Notes: generated from the sequence alone by a model not told the origin. A stretch of DNA of 64,000 bases from Alsobacter ponti (GCF_024294805.1 NZ_JANCLU010000006.1:154987-218986), one strand, 5' to 3'; numbered from the stretch's first letter, positions 26,457 through 34,766 are shown. Numbers and translations are program-made.

Positions 26457-28049
26457 ATGTCCACTTCATTTCATGAGCAATTCGACGTTGTCATCGTCGG
26501 CAGCGGGCCGACCGGCGCGACCTACGCGCGCGTCATCGCGGACGAATGGCCGGCCGCGCGCATCCTGATGGTGGACGCGGGCCCGATCATCAGCGATCCG
26601 CCCGGCATGCACGTCGCCAACATCGTCGACGACGACCAGCGCCTCGCGGCCCAGATCGCCTCGCAGGGGCCCCACAGCCACGCTGCCTATGCGGGGATGT
26701 CCCAGGAGGAGGTGCTCTCGCGCAAGCGCGGCGGGCATGACACATCCATGCTGCGCCGCCCGGGCCTGTTCCGCGTCGGCGGCGGCGGGGTCGACGGCGA
26801 CGAGTTCCCGGCCTCGCACTCCTCGCATAACGTCGGCGGCATGGGCTCGCACTGGTTCGGCGCATGCCCCCGGCCGGACGAGAGCGAGCGCGTGCCCTTC
26901 ATCGAGCGCCCGGTGCTGGACGAGGCGTTGGCGACGGCCGAGCGCATGCTGCGCGTGTCGCGGACTCAGTTCGGCCAGTCGCACATCGCCAGACCTCTGC
27001 GCGAGAAGCTGGAAGGGCTGTTCAACGCTGGCCGCACGCCCGACCGGCAGGTTCAGCCCATGCCGATGGCGGTCAACGTCACCGAGCGCGGCGTGGAGCG
27101 TTCGGGCTCCAACGTCATCATGGGCGACCTGCTGACCGTGGAGACGGAAAGGTTCGAACTGCGCCCCGAGACGGTGTGCATGCGCATCCTGATGGACGGC
27201 GGCCGGGCGGAGGGCGTCGAGCTCAAGAGCGTCCGGACCGGCGAGCTCAGGACAGTGCGCGCGGGGACGGTCGTCGTCGCGGCGGATTCCCTGCACACGC
27301 CCCAATTGCTCTTCGCCTCCGGAATTCGTCCCGGGGCGCTCGGGCGCTATCTCAACGAGCACCCCCAGCTCACCATCCTGGCCGAGTTCACCGGCGTGCC
27401 GGCGGGCGAGCCGATGGACCTTGTCCACGGCGGCGGCGTGCTCGGCGACCGCACGGTGGTGGCGCGCATGACCAGCGGCGTCATGTGGGTGCCCTACAAC
27501 GGCGAGCGCTTTCCCTATCACGTCCAGATCAGCCAGGTGGAGCCGGCGTCCCTGCTGCCGGAAGACCAGGAGGCGGTAGGCGGCAACGCGGTGCTGTCGG
27601 TCTCCTTCTTCCTCACCTCGAACATCCAGGCCGACAACAGGGTCGAGTTCAGCGAGACCGAAACGGACTGGCTCGGTCGGCCGAAGATGAAGCTTCGCTT
27701 CCGCTTCAACGAGGCCGACTGGGCGCGCGTGGAGCGAGCCCGGGGCGATCTGGCGCGCGTGCTGGCCGCCGTGGGACGGGCCGTGCCGGGCCACCAGCCC
27801 CGCCTCGCGCCGCACGGAACATCGTTGCACTACCAGGGCACGATCCGCATGGGCGAGATGAACGACGGCGCCTCAGTATGCGACCGGAACAGCCGGGTCT
27901 GGGGCCTCGACAACGTCTATGTCGCCGGCAATGGCGTGATCCCGACCATGACGGCGGGCAATCCCACGCTGACCTCGGTGGCGCTGGCGCTGCTCGGCGC
28001 GCGCGACATCGCGCGACGCAACGCCGGCCGAAGCGTCAGTCCACGCTGA
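26457..28049 (+). CDS. GMC-family flavoenzyme, pyranose 2-oxidase-like
   Basis: This 530-residue glucose-methanol-choline oxidoreductase has an FAD Rossmann motif V-I-V-G-S-G-P-T-G at 12-20. A segment N-V-G-G-M-G-S-H-W (125-133) aligns with the flavin-linking histidine block of fungal pyranose 2-oxidase, giving H132 as the linking residue. The catalytic pair also aligns: H458 in S-L-H-Y-Q-G-T and N502 in G-N-P-T-L-T. Bacterial relatives include C-glycoside 3-oxidases such as CarA. No signal peptide is visible, so it acts on sugar after import. A GGAAGGG ribosome site precedes the ATG. Its 3' end overlaps the convergent LysR gene by 14 bases. Confidence 0.83.
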   Translation: MSTSFHEQFDVVIVGSGPTGATYARVIADEWPAARILMVDAGPIISDPPGMHVANIVDDDQRLAAQIASQGPHSHAAYAGMSQEEVLSRKRGGHDTSMLRRPGLFRVGGGGVDGDEFPASHSSHNVGGMGSHWFGACPRPDESERVPFIERPVLDEALATAERMLRVSRTQFGQSHIARPLREKLEGLFNAGRTPDRQVQPMPMAVNVTERGVERSGSNVIMGDLLTVETERFELRPETVCMRILMDGGRAEGVELKSVRTGELRTVRAGTVVVAADSLHTPQLLFASGIRPGALGRYLNEHPQLTILAEFTGVPAGEPMDLVHGGGVLGDRTVVARMTSGVMWVPYNGERFPYHVQISQVEPASLLPEDQEAVGGNAVLSVSFFLTSNIQADNRVEFSETETDWLGRPKMKLRFRFNEADWARVERARGDLARVLAAVGRAVPGHQPRLAPHGTSLHYQGTIRMGEMNDGASVCDRNSRVWGLDNVYVAGNGVIPTMTAGNPTLTSVALALLGARDIARRNAGRSVSPR

Positions 28050-28929
28050 ACTCGCGGACGATTTCGATCAGGTGCAAGAGCAGGGGGTTGGCATCTCCCT
28101 TGCGCCAGAAACACGTGATCTCGATGTTGTCCGACGGCTCGATGGGCACGTAGACCACGCCCGGGAAGGGGATCGTGTCCCACGCCTGGTGGACGAGGTG
28201 AACGCCGAACCCCGCCGAGACGAGGCCGAGCCGCGTCAAGGTGTTGCTCGCCTCATGGGTGATCCGCGGCGAAAAGCCCGCGCGGTAGCACAGCGAGATG
28301 ATGCGGTCGTAGATCGCCTTGTCGTTGGGCTCGCGCGGGAACATGATCCACGGCTCGTCGGCGAGCTCGATCAGCTTCAGGCGATTGCTGCGCGCCAGCG
28401 GATGCGACGCGGCCAGCACCGCCACGAGCGGGTCGCGCACGATGGTGATCCGGTCGTACTCGCCCGTCAGCCGCACCGGCGGGTGGGCGAAGACCACGTC
28501 CGTCCCGCCTTCCGCCAGCCCCTGGAGCTGCGCCATCGAGGGCGCGACGTTGTCGACGAAATTCAGCGAGATTTCGGGGTAGCGGCGATGGAACTCCGCC
28601 AGGATGCTCGGCAGCGGCCCGAGCAGCGCGGCGGCGATCACGCCGACGGAGAGCTTGCCCGCCTTGCCCTGCGCGCCGACCACGGCGCGGCGGCGAGCGA
28701 CCTCGGCGAATTTCAGCAGCTTCACCGCCTCCGGCAGGAAAGCCTCGCCGGCGAGCGTCAGGCGGACGTTCTTGCGGTCGCGGTGGAACAGCGTGACCTT
28801 GAGGTCTTCTTCCAGCTGCTTGATGCGTCGGCTCACATGGGGCTGGGCGATCCGCAGCCGTTCCGCCGCCATGCCGAAGTGACGCGTTCCCGCCAGGGTG
28901 ACGAAGGTCCGCAGCTGCGCGAATTCCAT
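28036..28929 (-). CDS. LysR family transcriptional regulator
   Basis: This 297-residue LysR-type regulator has its helix-turn-helix at residues 18-37 (F-G-M-A-A-E-R-L-R-I-A-Q-P-H-V-S), then R-R-I-K-Q-L-E-E. A co-inducer domain starts near residue 90. The ATG at 28929 is chosen because GGGGAG lies about nine bases upstream; an upstream ATG adds ten residues without a good ribosome site. It lies downstream of the lactonase gene on the same strand and faces the pyranose-oxidase-like gene tail to tail. It could govern locus B or the oxidase, but its target is unknown. Confidence 0.91.
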   Translation of the reverse strand: MEFAQLRTFVTLAGTRHFGMAAERLRIAQPHVSRRIKQLEEDLKVTLFHRDRKNVRLTLAGEAFLPEAVKLLKFAEVARRRAVVGAQGKAGKLSVGVIAAALLGPLPSILAEFHRRYPEISLNFVDNVAPSMAQLQGLAEGGTDVVFAHPPVRLTGEYDRITIVRDPLVAVLAASHPLARSNRLKLIELADEPWIMFPREPNDKAIYDRIISLCYRAGFSPRITHEASNTLTRLGLVSAGFGVHLVHQAWDTIPFPGVVYVPIEPSDNIEITCFWRKGDANPLLLHLIEIVREFSVD

Positions 28930-29061
28930 GCCGATGCACTCCCCGCCCAAAGAATGCACGACCGGGTCGCCGAGAACGATTGAAATTTCAGGGGAGTGGC
29001 CATGCTCCGGCGCCGCACGGATCCTTTCGGACCCGGCGGGCCGGGGGAGGGCCTTGGCGCG

Positions 29062-30171
29062 CTACATGAAGCGCACGCAGATAGGCGTTCCGGCCTCGAC
29101 GACATTGCCGGTGGCGGTGAGCTTTCCGGTCGCCGTGTCGACCCGGAACATGACGACGTTGTTGGAATCCTGGTTGGCGGCGGCGAGGTGCTCGCCGGTG
29201 GGGCTGATCTCGAAATTGCGCGGGATCTTGCCACGCGTGCTCTCGTGGCCGACCAGCGTCAGCGTGCCGCTCGCCTCGTCGATGGCGTAGATGACGATGC
29301 TGTCGTGGCCCCGGTTGGAGCCGTAGAGGAAGCGCCCTGACGGGGCGATCTGCACCTCGGCGCAGGTGCTGTGGCCGGTGAAGCCGGCCGGCAGGGTGGG
29401 CAGGGTCTGCAAATCCGTGAGCACCCCGGTCTCCGCGTCGTAGGCGTAGGCCGTCATGGTCGAGTCGAGCTCGTTGATGAGGTAGGCGAAGCGCCCCTTG
29501 GGGTGCATCACGATCTGGCGCGGCCCCGCCCCGGGCTTTGTCGCGATCCACGGCTGCCGCGGGTTGGGCGTGAGCTTTCCGGTCCCGGCGTCGAAGGCGT
29601 AGTTGATCACCTTGTCCATGCCGAGGTCGGGCACGAAAAGGAAGCGGTTGCCGCGGTCGAGCGTCACGGCGTGGGCGTGCGGGCCGGCCTGCCGGCGCGG
29701 ATCGATGCTCGACCCCTGGTGCTGGATGAACTCGCAGGAATCCCCGAGCGAGCCGTCGTCGCGCACCGGCAGCACGCACACACTGCCGCTGGCGAAATTG
29801 GCCACGAGCACGTTGCGCCCGGTGGCGTCCACGACGAGGTGGCAGGGGTCCGTGCCGTGGCTCGCCGTGGTGTTGAGGTAGGTCAGCGCGCCGGTCTCCG
29901 GGTCGATCCGGAAGGCGCTGACGGCTCCGCTGGCCTTGCCCTCGTACTCCTTGAACTCGTTGACGCAGTAAAGAAACTTCCGCGCGGGATCGAACGCCAG
30001 ATAGGACGAGTTGCGCACGTTCTCGGTGATGCCGACGGGCACGAGCGCGCCGTTGGCGGCGTCGAACTCGAAGCAGTAGATGCCCTTGCCCTGGCCCTGG
30101 AGCACCTGCCCCGTGCCGAACAGGATGGGCTCGCTGTAGGTCCCGACATAGACGAGTTGGCGGCGTGGCAT
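29062..30171 (-). CDS. Lactonase family beta-propeller protein (6-phosphogluconolactonase-like)
   Basis: This 369-residue protein of the seven-bladed YbhE/Pgl-type lactonase family has family blocks Y-V-G-T-Y, C-V-N-E near residue 52, P-H-A-H-A-V near 158, a G-P-R-Q block with H-P-K-G-R-F-A-Y near 215, and G-R-F-L-Y-G-S-N-R-G-H-D near 285. No signal peptide is visible. It would hydrolyse a sugar lactone, which makes sense beside a sugar-oxidising enzyme and a TIM-barrel isomerase in one locus. It is the last enzyme gene of the minus-strand importer operon, 69 bases after the isomerase gene, with a strong hairpin between. Confidence 0.86.
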   Translation of the reverse strand: MPRRQLVYVGTYSEPILFGTGQVLQGQGKGIYCFEFDAANGALVPVGITENVRNSSYLAFDPARKFLYCVNEFKEYEGKASGAVSAFRIDPETGALTYLNTTASHGTDPCHLVVDATGRNVLVANFASGSVCVLPVRDDGSLGDSCEFIQHQGSSIDPRRQAGPHAHAVTLDRGNRFLFVPDLGMDKVINYAFDAGTGKLTPNPRQPWIATKPGAGPRQIVMHPKGRFAYLINELDSTMTAYAYDAETGVLTDLQTLPTLPAGFTGHSTCAEVQIAPSGRFLYGSNRGHDSIVIYAIDEASGTLTLVGHESTRGKIPRNFEISPTGEHLAAANQDSNNVVMFRVDTATGKLTATGNVVEAGTPICVRFM

Positions 30172-30207
30172 GATGGTTCTTCCGGAGCTGCGTTCGTTTT
30201 TGATGGA

Positions 30208-30236
30208 GCCGGGAGCCCGCGCGGCGGGCTCCCGGC
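30208..30236 (-). promoter_or_regulatory. Perfect 13-bp intercistronic hairpin between isomerase and lactonase genes
   Basis: GCCGGGAGCCCGC at 30208-30220 and GCGGGCTCCCGGC at 30224-30236 form a perfect 13-base stem with a 3-base loop. On the minus strand it follows the isomerase stop by 4 bases and precedes the lactonase ATG by about 36. The minus-strand sequence after it has A's rather than T's, so it looks like a processing or stability element rather than a terminator. Confidence 0.68.
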
Positions 30237-30240
30237 CGCG

Positions 30241-31194
30241 TCACTCGACTGTAATGCCGAGATCCTTGCAGATGGCCTTGAGGTAGTTCATGCCGGCGAC
30301 GGTTTCGGCGACGAACTCGTCCGTGGCGGTGGGGTTGCGGTAGACGCCCGGAGCGGTCGAGTTGGGGCCCCGCGAGACGCCCGGGACGTCCTCCAGCTCG
30401 ATGGAGATGACGCCGTCATAGCCGACATCCTTGAGGGCCTGGAACATCGCCGTCCAGTCGATCTTGCCCATGCCGGGACGCCAGTGGACGTTGGTCACGC
30501 CGTCATTGTCCGACACATGGCAGTGGATGATCTTGCGGCCGAGCCGGTAGACCGAGATGTTGGGGAAGTCGCCGACCGGGAAGGTGTGGCTCGGGTCGAA
30601 ATTGATGCCGACCGCCTTGGAATTCACGTGTTCCAGCAGCCGCAGCGCGCCGTCCGTGTTGGCCACGTAGCGGGCCGGGTGGGGCTCGATCGAGAGCATC
30701 ACGCCCGCCTTCTCGCAGTAAGCGGCGCAGACCTTCAGGGCGGCGACGTAGTCTTCGAAGTTCCTGTCCCAGTCGACTCCCCGCGGCACCTTGGCGGCGA
30801 AGGTCTGCACCAGGGGCTTGGTGGTGATGCGCGGGATTTCCTGGCTGTCCTTCATGGCGAAGGCGTGGGTGCTGACCATGTTGATGATCGGCGAGCCGAG
30901 CTCGACGCCGACATCGACGGCCCGCTTCCAGTGGTCGATGGCCGCCTCGCGCTTGGCCGCGTCGGGGCTCGACAGGTCGTGCGGGGTCGAAACGAACTGC
31001 GACAGCGACAACCCTTCGCCCGCCAGCGCCGACTTGAGCGTCCGGATGGTCTCCGGCGTGTAGTAGTCCTTCAGATAGTCCTTGTTCCAGGCGATCAGCT
31101 CGATGGCCTTGAAGCCGAGGCTGGCGACCCGCTTGATGCAGGTCTCGTAGGGTGGGTCCCACTGGAACGGCCAGGACGAGGCTCCGAACTTCAT
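30241..31194 (-). CDS. Sugar phosphate isomerase/epimerase-like TIM-barrel protein
   Basis: This 317-residue protein of the AP endonuclease 2-type TIM barrels has metal-ligand candidates E in S-I-E-P-H-P, D in N-F-D-P-S-H, H in H-C-H-V-S-D and E in S-I-E-L-E-D. It is longer than the homologous protein of locus A (24421-25200) and not closely similar, so it probably acts on a different compound. GGGAGA precedes the ATG. The gene follows the second permease in the binding-protein operon of locus B. Its reaction (epimerisation, isomerisation or cleavage of an oxidised sugar) cannot be read from the sequence. Confidence 0.83.
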   Translation of the reverse strand: MKFGASSWPFQWDPPYETCIKRVASLGFKAIELIAWNKDYLKDYYTPETIRTLKSALAGEGLSLSQFVSTPHDLSSPDAAKREAAIDHWKRAVDVGVELGSPIINMVSTHAFAMKDSQEIPRITTKPLVQTFAAKVPRGVDWDRNFEDYVAALKVCAAYCEKAGVMLSIEPHPARYVANTDGALRLLEHVNSKAVGINFDPSHTFPVGDFPNISVYRLGRKIIHCHVSDNDGVTNVHWRPGMGKIDWTAMFQALKDVGYDGVISIELEDVPGVSRGPNSTAPGVYRNPTATDEFVAETVAGMNYLKAICKDLGITVE

Positions 31195-31291
31195 GACAGT
31201 CTCCCTTTCGCAACGATAATTCTGGTGGAGGACACAACTCGACCGTTCGCCGGCCGCGCGGTCGACGTTCAGGCCTGTCGAAACGCGATGC

Positions 31292-32158
31292 TCAGCCCTT
31301 GACCGCTCCTCCCAGCAAGCCCTGAACGATGAAGCGCTGCATCAGCAGGAAGAAGAACAGCACCGGCAGCGTCACGATGCCCGCGCCCGCCATCAGCAGG
31401 TCCCAGCGGAAGGTGTATTCCTCCTGGAAGCTGGCCAGGCCGATCGGCAGGGTGAAGAGGTCGTGCGACTGCATGAACACGAGGGCGAACAGAAACTCGT
31501 TCCAGCTGCGGATGAAGCCGAACATGGTGACGGCCGCGAGCCCGGGGCCGGCGAGCGGCAGGATGACCTTGTGGAACGCCGTGAGCTGCGAGGCCCCGTC
31601 GATGGCGGCGGCCTCCTCGAGCTCCTGCGGGATGGCCTCGAAGAAGCCGCGCAGCATCCAGATGGTGAAGGGCAGCGAGAACGACGTGTAGGCGATGATC
31701 AGCGCCGCGTGGGTGTTCAGGAGCCCCATGCGCTGCATGATGATGAACATCGGGATGACCAGCAGGATGTGCGGGAACATCTGCGTCACCAGCAGCAGCA
31801 GCCCGTAGGCGTAGCGGCCCGGGAAGCGGATTCGGGCGATCGCGTAGGCGGCGTAGATCGAGATCGCCACCGAAAGCGCGGTGGTGATGGCCGCCACCTT
31901 GAAGCTGTTGACGAAGTAGATCGGGAAGTCCGTCCCCAGCCACACGTTCCGATAGTTCTCCAGGCTCCAGTTGACCGGGAGCATAGTGAGATTGCGGGCG
32001 AACAGCTCGGATTGCGGCTTCAGCGAGGAGGAGGCCATCCAGAATACGGGGAACAGGATCGCGACGACGGCGACGATCAGGAGGGCGTAGACCGCCAGGA
32101 ACCAGATCATCGTGCGGTAGGTCAGCGGCAGGCCGAGGAAGGTGGGTTTGCGTTGCAT
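31292..32158 (-). CDS. Carbohydrate ABC transporter permease (MalG type), locus B
   Basis: This 288-residue membrane protein has six predicted spans. The EAA loop reads E-E-A-A-A-I-D-G-A-S followed by V-I-L-P-L, and the C-terminus ends G-G-A-V-K-G. The ATG at 32158 gives the short charged N-terminus M-Q-R-K-P typical of this subunit; the frame is open further upstream under the neighbouring permease gene. It starts 14 bases after that gene. No ATPase gene follows: the next gene is the isomerase. Confidence 0.9.
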   Translation of the reverse strand: MQRKPTFLGLPLTYRTMIWFLAVYALLIVAVVAILFPVFWMASSSLKPQSELFARNLTMLPVNWSLENYRNVWLGTDFPIYFVNSFKVAAITTALSVAISIYAAYAIARIRFPGRYAYGLLLLVTQMFPHILLVIPMFIIMQRMGLLNTHAALIIAYTSFSLPFTIWMLRGFFEAIPQELEEAAAIDGASQLTAFHKVILPLAGPGLAAVTMFGFIRSWNEFLFALVFMQSHDLFTLPIGLASFQEEYTFRWDLLMAGAGIVTLPVLFFFLLMQRFIVQGLLGGAVKG

Positions 32159-32172
32159 GTTCCGCTCGCTCC

Positions 32173-33060
32173 TCAAGCCGCTTCCGCCTGCGAGCGGTAG
32201 ACCAGCAAATAGGCCACGCTGATGACGAGGAGGCACACCAGCATCAGCATGGCGATGGCGGCGGCGTAGCCCATCTCCGAGCCCCAGAACGCCTTGTCGT
32301 AGACGAGCGTCGGCAAGATCTTGGTGGCGCCGGCGGGTCCGCCGCCGGTCAGCAGGTAGACGATGTCGAAGGCCTGGAATGTCCAGATCGACGCCAGCAG
32401 CGTGATGATGATGCTGGTCGAGCGGATCGCCGGAAAGGTGACGTAGCGGAAACGCTGCCCCATGTTGGCGCCGTCGATGGTGGCGGCCTCGAACAGTTCC
32501 TTCGGCACGTTCTGCAGGGCCGCGAGGAGGGTGATGAACATCACGGGGTAGAGCTTCCAGATCTGCACCACGATCACCGCCGGCATGGCGATGTTCGGGT
32601 TCGAAAGCCAGGTGATGGGGCTGCCGATGAGCCCGAACTTGGCGAGCAGGAAGTTGATGACCCCGAACTCGTCGCCATAGGCCCACTTCCACAAGAGGGC
32701 CGTGCAGACGTCCGGAATCACCCAGGGGATCAGGAACAGGGCGCGGAACAGGCCCCGGCCCCAGATCTCCATGTTGAGTAGCAGCGCGAGGCCGAGAGCG
32801 ACGAGGTACGCGCCGGCCACCGAGCCCGCCGTCCAGTACAGTGTCTTCGCAAGGCTCGGCCAGAACAGCGGCTCGTCGGTCAAAGCGCGCAAATAATGCG
32901 TGAGCCCCACGAAGGCGGTGGGATTGCCGCGCAGCATGTTCTGGTTCTGCACGCTGACGATGACGCCTTCCACGATCGGGACGACGCTGAGCAGCGTGAT
33001 CATGAGCAGCGAAGGCAAAATCAGGACGTAGGCGAAACGGACTCGCCTTTGCAGGAACAT
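32173..33060 (-). CDS. Sugar ABC transporter permease (MalF type), locus B
   Basis: This 295-residue permease has six membrane segments and the EAA loop E-A-A-T-I-D-G-A-N-M-G followed by V-T-F-P. The first membrane span begins near residue 9. The ATG at 33060 is the first one that leaves a normal N-terminus. The gene lies 65 bases after the binding-protein gene, and that gap holds a perfect hairpin. It forms a channel pair with the next permease. Confidence 0.9.
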   Translation of the reverse strand: MFLQRRVRFAYVLILPSLLMITLLSVVPIVEGVIVSVQNQNMLRGNPTAFVGLTHYLRALTDEPLFWPSLAKTLYWTAGSVAGAYLVALGLALLLNMEIWGRGLFRALFLIPWVIPDVCTALLWKWAYGDEFGVINFLLAKFGLIGSPITWLSNPNIAMPAVIVVQIWKLYPVMFITLLAALQNVPKELFEAATIDGANMGQRFRYVTFPAIRSTSIIITLLASIWTFQAFDIVYLLTGGGPAGATKILPTLVYDKAFWGSEMGYAAAIAMLMLVCLLVISVAYLLVYRSQAEAA

Positions 33061-33088
33061 CGAAACGCTCTCCGGCCAGGTGAAAGGG

Positions 33089-33114
33089 GCGGCGACGGGC
33101 TTTGCCGTCGCCGC
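33089..33114 (-). promoter_or_regulatory. Intercistronic hairpin after the binding-protein gene, locus B
   Basis: GCGGCGACGG at 33089-33098 pairs perfectly with CCGTCGCCGC at 33105-33114, with a 6-base loop. On the minus strand it comes 11 bases after the stop of the binding-protein gene and before the permease start at 33060. No T-run follows it in that direction. It occupies the same position as the hairpins in the other binding-protein-first operons. Confidence 0.7.
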
Positions 33115-33125
33115 TTGGCTCCTCT

Positions 33126-34457
33126 TTAGGAGCTGAACACCTTCTTCATCGCCTCGTGAGCGTCGAGCACCGCCTTCTCGGGCGTCTTGGCGCCGACGAC
33201 GACCTGGTTCACCGGCCCGGCGAACATCTTCTCGCCGTCGATGACGCCCATCTCGGGCCGTCCGAAGCCCGGATAGGCGAAGTCGGTCGAGTACGGCACG
33301 ACCTTCTCCAGCGCCTCGCTTAGAAGGCGGTTGTTCTTTACGCGGTCGGTGTTGATGTCGCGCTTGAAGATCGGCCAGTGGCGGCCGGGCGCGGCGAGGT
33401 ACAGGCGCTCGAGACGGCCCGGCTGGACGAACCAGCGGATGAACGTCTTGGCCTGCTCCTTGGCCGGGCTGTACTTCCACACGAACATCGGGTTGTAGAA
33501 CGCCGCCGACAGCTTGCCGGACGGGCCGGCCGGCCCTTCCAGCACCTCGAGAATGCCGGTCTTGTCGAACAGCGCCGGGTTTTCCTTCATCAGGCGCGAG
33601 ATCACCTCGCCCGTGCCGAAGCCGAAGGCGGCGCGGCCCTGGACGTAGAGCGTATGCGGGTCGTCCGTGTTGTAGGAGGCGATGCCGGGCGGCGTGACCT
33701 TGTACTTGGTGGCGAGGTCGGTGAGGAAGGTCAGCGCCTTGACGTTGGCGTCCTTGGCCGTGGTGCCGAAGACGAGGTTGCCGTCCTTGTCCAGGATGCT
33801 GCCGCCGGCCTGGAACATGAAGGACATGTAGAAGTGCTGGGCGATGTGGAAGTCGCCGGCCGGGTAGACCACGCCGAAGACGCCGTTGGCCGGATCGTTG
33901 AGGGCGATGGCGGCGGCCTGGAACTCGTCCCACGTGCGCGGCGGCTTGATGCCCTTCGCGTCCAGCAGGTCCTTGCGGTAGTAGATCGGCCGGATATCGA
34001 GGTTGTAGGGAACGCCCCAGTAATTGCCCTTCCAAAAGAACTTCTTGTAGGCGAACTCGCTGAAGATGTCGGCAAGATAGCCGTTCTTGTCCCACTCGGC
34101 GATGATGTCGTCCATCGGCTCCATCTGGTCCGCGGCGGCGAACTGGAGCGGGTGATAGGAGTAGGCCTCGGCGACGTCCGGCATGGTCTGGCCGCGCATG
34201 GCGGCCATGAACTTCGGATAGACCAGGTTTCCGGACACGGGCTCGTGCTTGATCTTGATGCCCGGGTTTTCCTTCTCGAAGTCGGCCAGGATCTGCTTCA
34301 GCGCCGCGGACAGTTCGGGCGTATTCAGCCGGACAGTCCAGAAGGTGAGTGTCGTCGTGCCCTGCGCGCTCGCCTCTTCGTCGCAGGTCAGCGCGAAGAG
34401 ACCGCCCATGGCCAGCGCCAGAGTCTGCCGCCGGTTGATTCCGATTCCGCCCGTCAT
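33126..34457 (-). CDS. Extracellular sugar-binding protein, locus B (Tat-type signal)
   Basis: This 443-residue solute-binding protein has the N-terminus I-N-R-R-Q-T-L-A-L-A-M-G-G, a twin-arginine signal. Cleavage is likely near A-S-A-Q (about residue 32). The mature part begins T-L-T-F-W-T-V and contains W-G-V-P-Y-N and other blocks of family-1 sugar-binding proteins. The ATG at 34457 is preceded by GGAGGA 6 bases upstream, while the open frame above it lacks a good site. It leads the minus-strand operon with two permeases, an isomerase and a lactonase. Tat export suggests folding, perhaps with ligand or cofactor, before secretion. Confidence 0.87.
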   Translation of the reverse strand: MTGGIGINRRQTLALAMGGLFALTCDEEASAQGTTTLTFWTVRLNTPELSAALKQILADFEKENPGIKIKHEPVSGNLVYPKFMAAMRGQTMPDVAEAYSYHPLQFAAADQMEPMDDIIAEWDKNGYLADIFSEFAYKKFFWKGNYWGVPYNLDIRPIYYRKDLLDAKGIKPPRTWDEFQAAAIALNDPANGVFGVVYPAGDFHIAQHFYMSFMFQAGGSILDKDGNLVFGTTAKDANVKALTFLTDLATKYKVTPPGIASYNTDDPHTLYVQGRAAFGFGTGEVISRLMKENPALFDKTGILEVLEGPAGPSGKLSAAFYNPMFVWKYSPAKEQAKTFIRWFVQPGRLERLYLAAPGRHWPIFKRDINTDRVKNNRLLSEALEKVVPYSTDFAYPGFGRPEMGVIDGEKMFAGPVNQVVVGAKTPEKAVLDAHEAMKKVFSS

Positions 34458-34766
34458 TGGCTTCCTCCATTGTGCTCGCGCGGCTCTTGTGTCCGCTCGT
34501 CGCAAACCCGGCCTGATCCGGTCGATCCTTTGGCGGCGGGCGCGGGTTGCGCCGACCCCCGGATGCCACCCTCGGTTCCGGCCACGTTAAGGTGAGGCTA
34601 ACAGCCCGCCGGCGCAAAATCGGTATTGAAGGATACGTTTTTTGTATCGTAACCGACCCTAGACTCCCCCGTCGCCGCATGGGACAGGCAGGCGGCGCCG
34701 GCGACATGGGCCCGCGAGCCCGCGCGTTCCGGACCGGGATCGACCCGGGCGGGGAGGGATAGAGGC
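34458..34766. other. Divergent intergenic region between locus B importer and MFS gene
   Basis: This 309-base gap holds the promoters of two divergent operons. The notable element is an interrupted palindrome GATAC at 34632-34636 and GTATC at 34644-34648, around a T-rich spacer, inside the most A+T-rich part of the gap. TTGAAG at 34626-34631 could be a -35 for the MFS gene, but no good -10 follows. I see no short gene. Confidence 0.45.
34632..34648. promoter_or_regulatory. Candidate operator (interrupted palindrome GATAC-N7-GTATC)
   Basis: The two 5-base arms are perfect reverse complements and the spacer is GTTTTTT. The site lies 120 bases from the MFS start and 175 from the binding-protein start, in the A+T-rich core of the divergent promoter region. 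A regulator (LacI, GntR or the nearby LysR) may bind, but no footprint is known. Short arms mean it could be chance. Confidence 0.35.
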
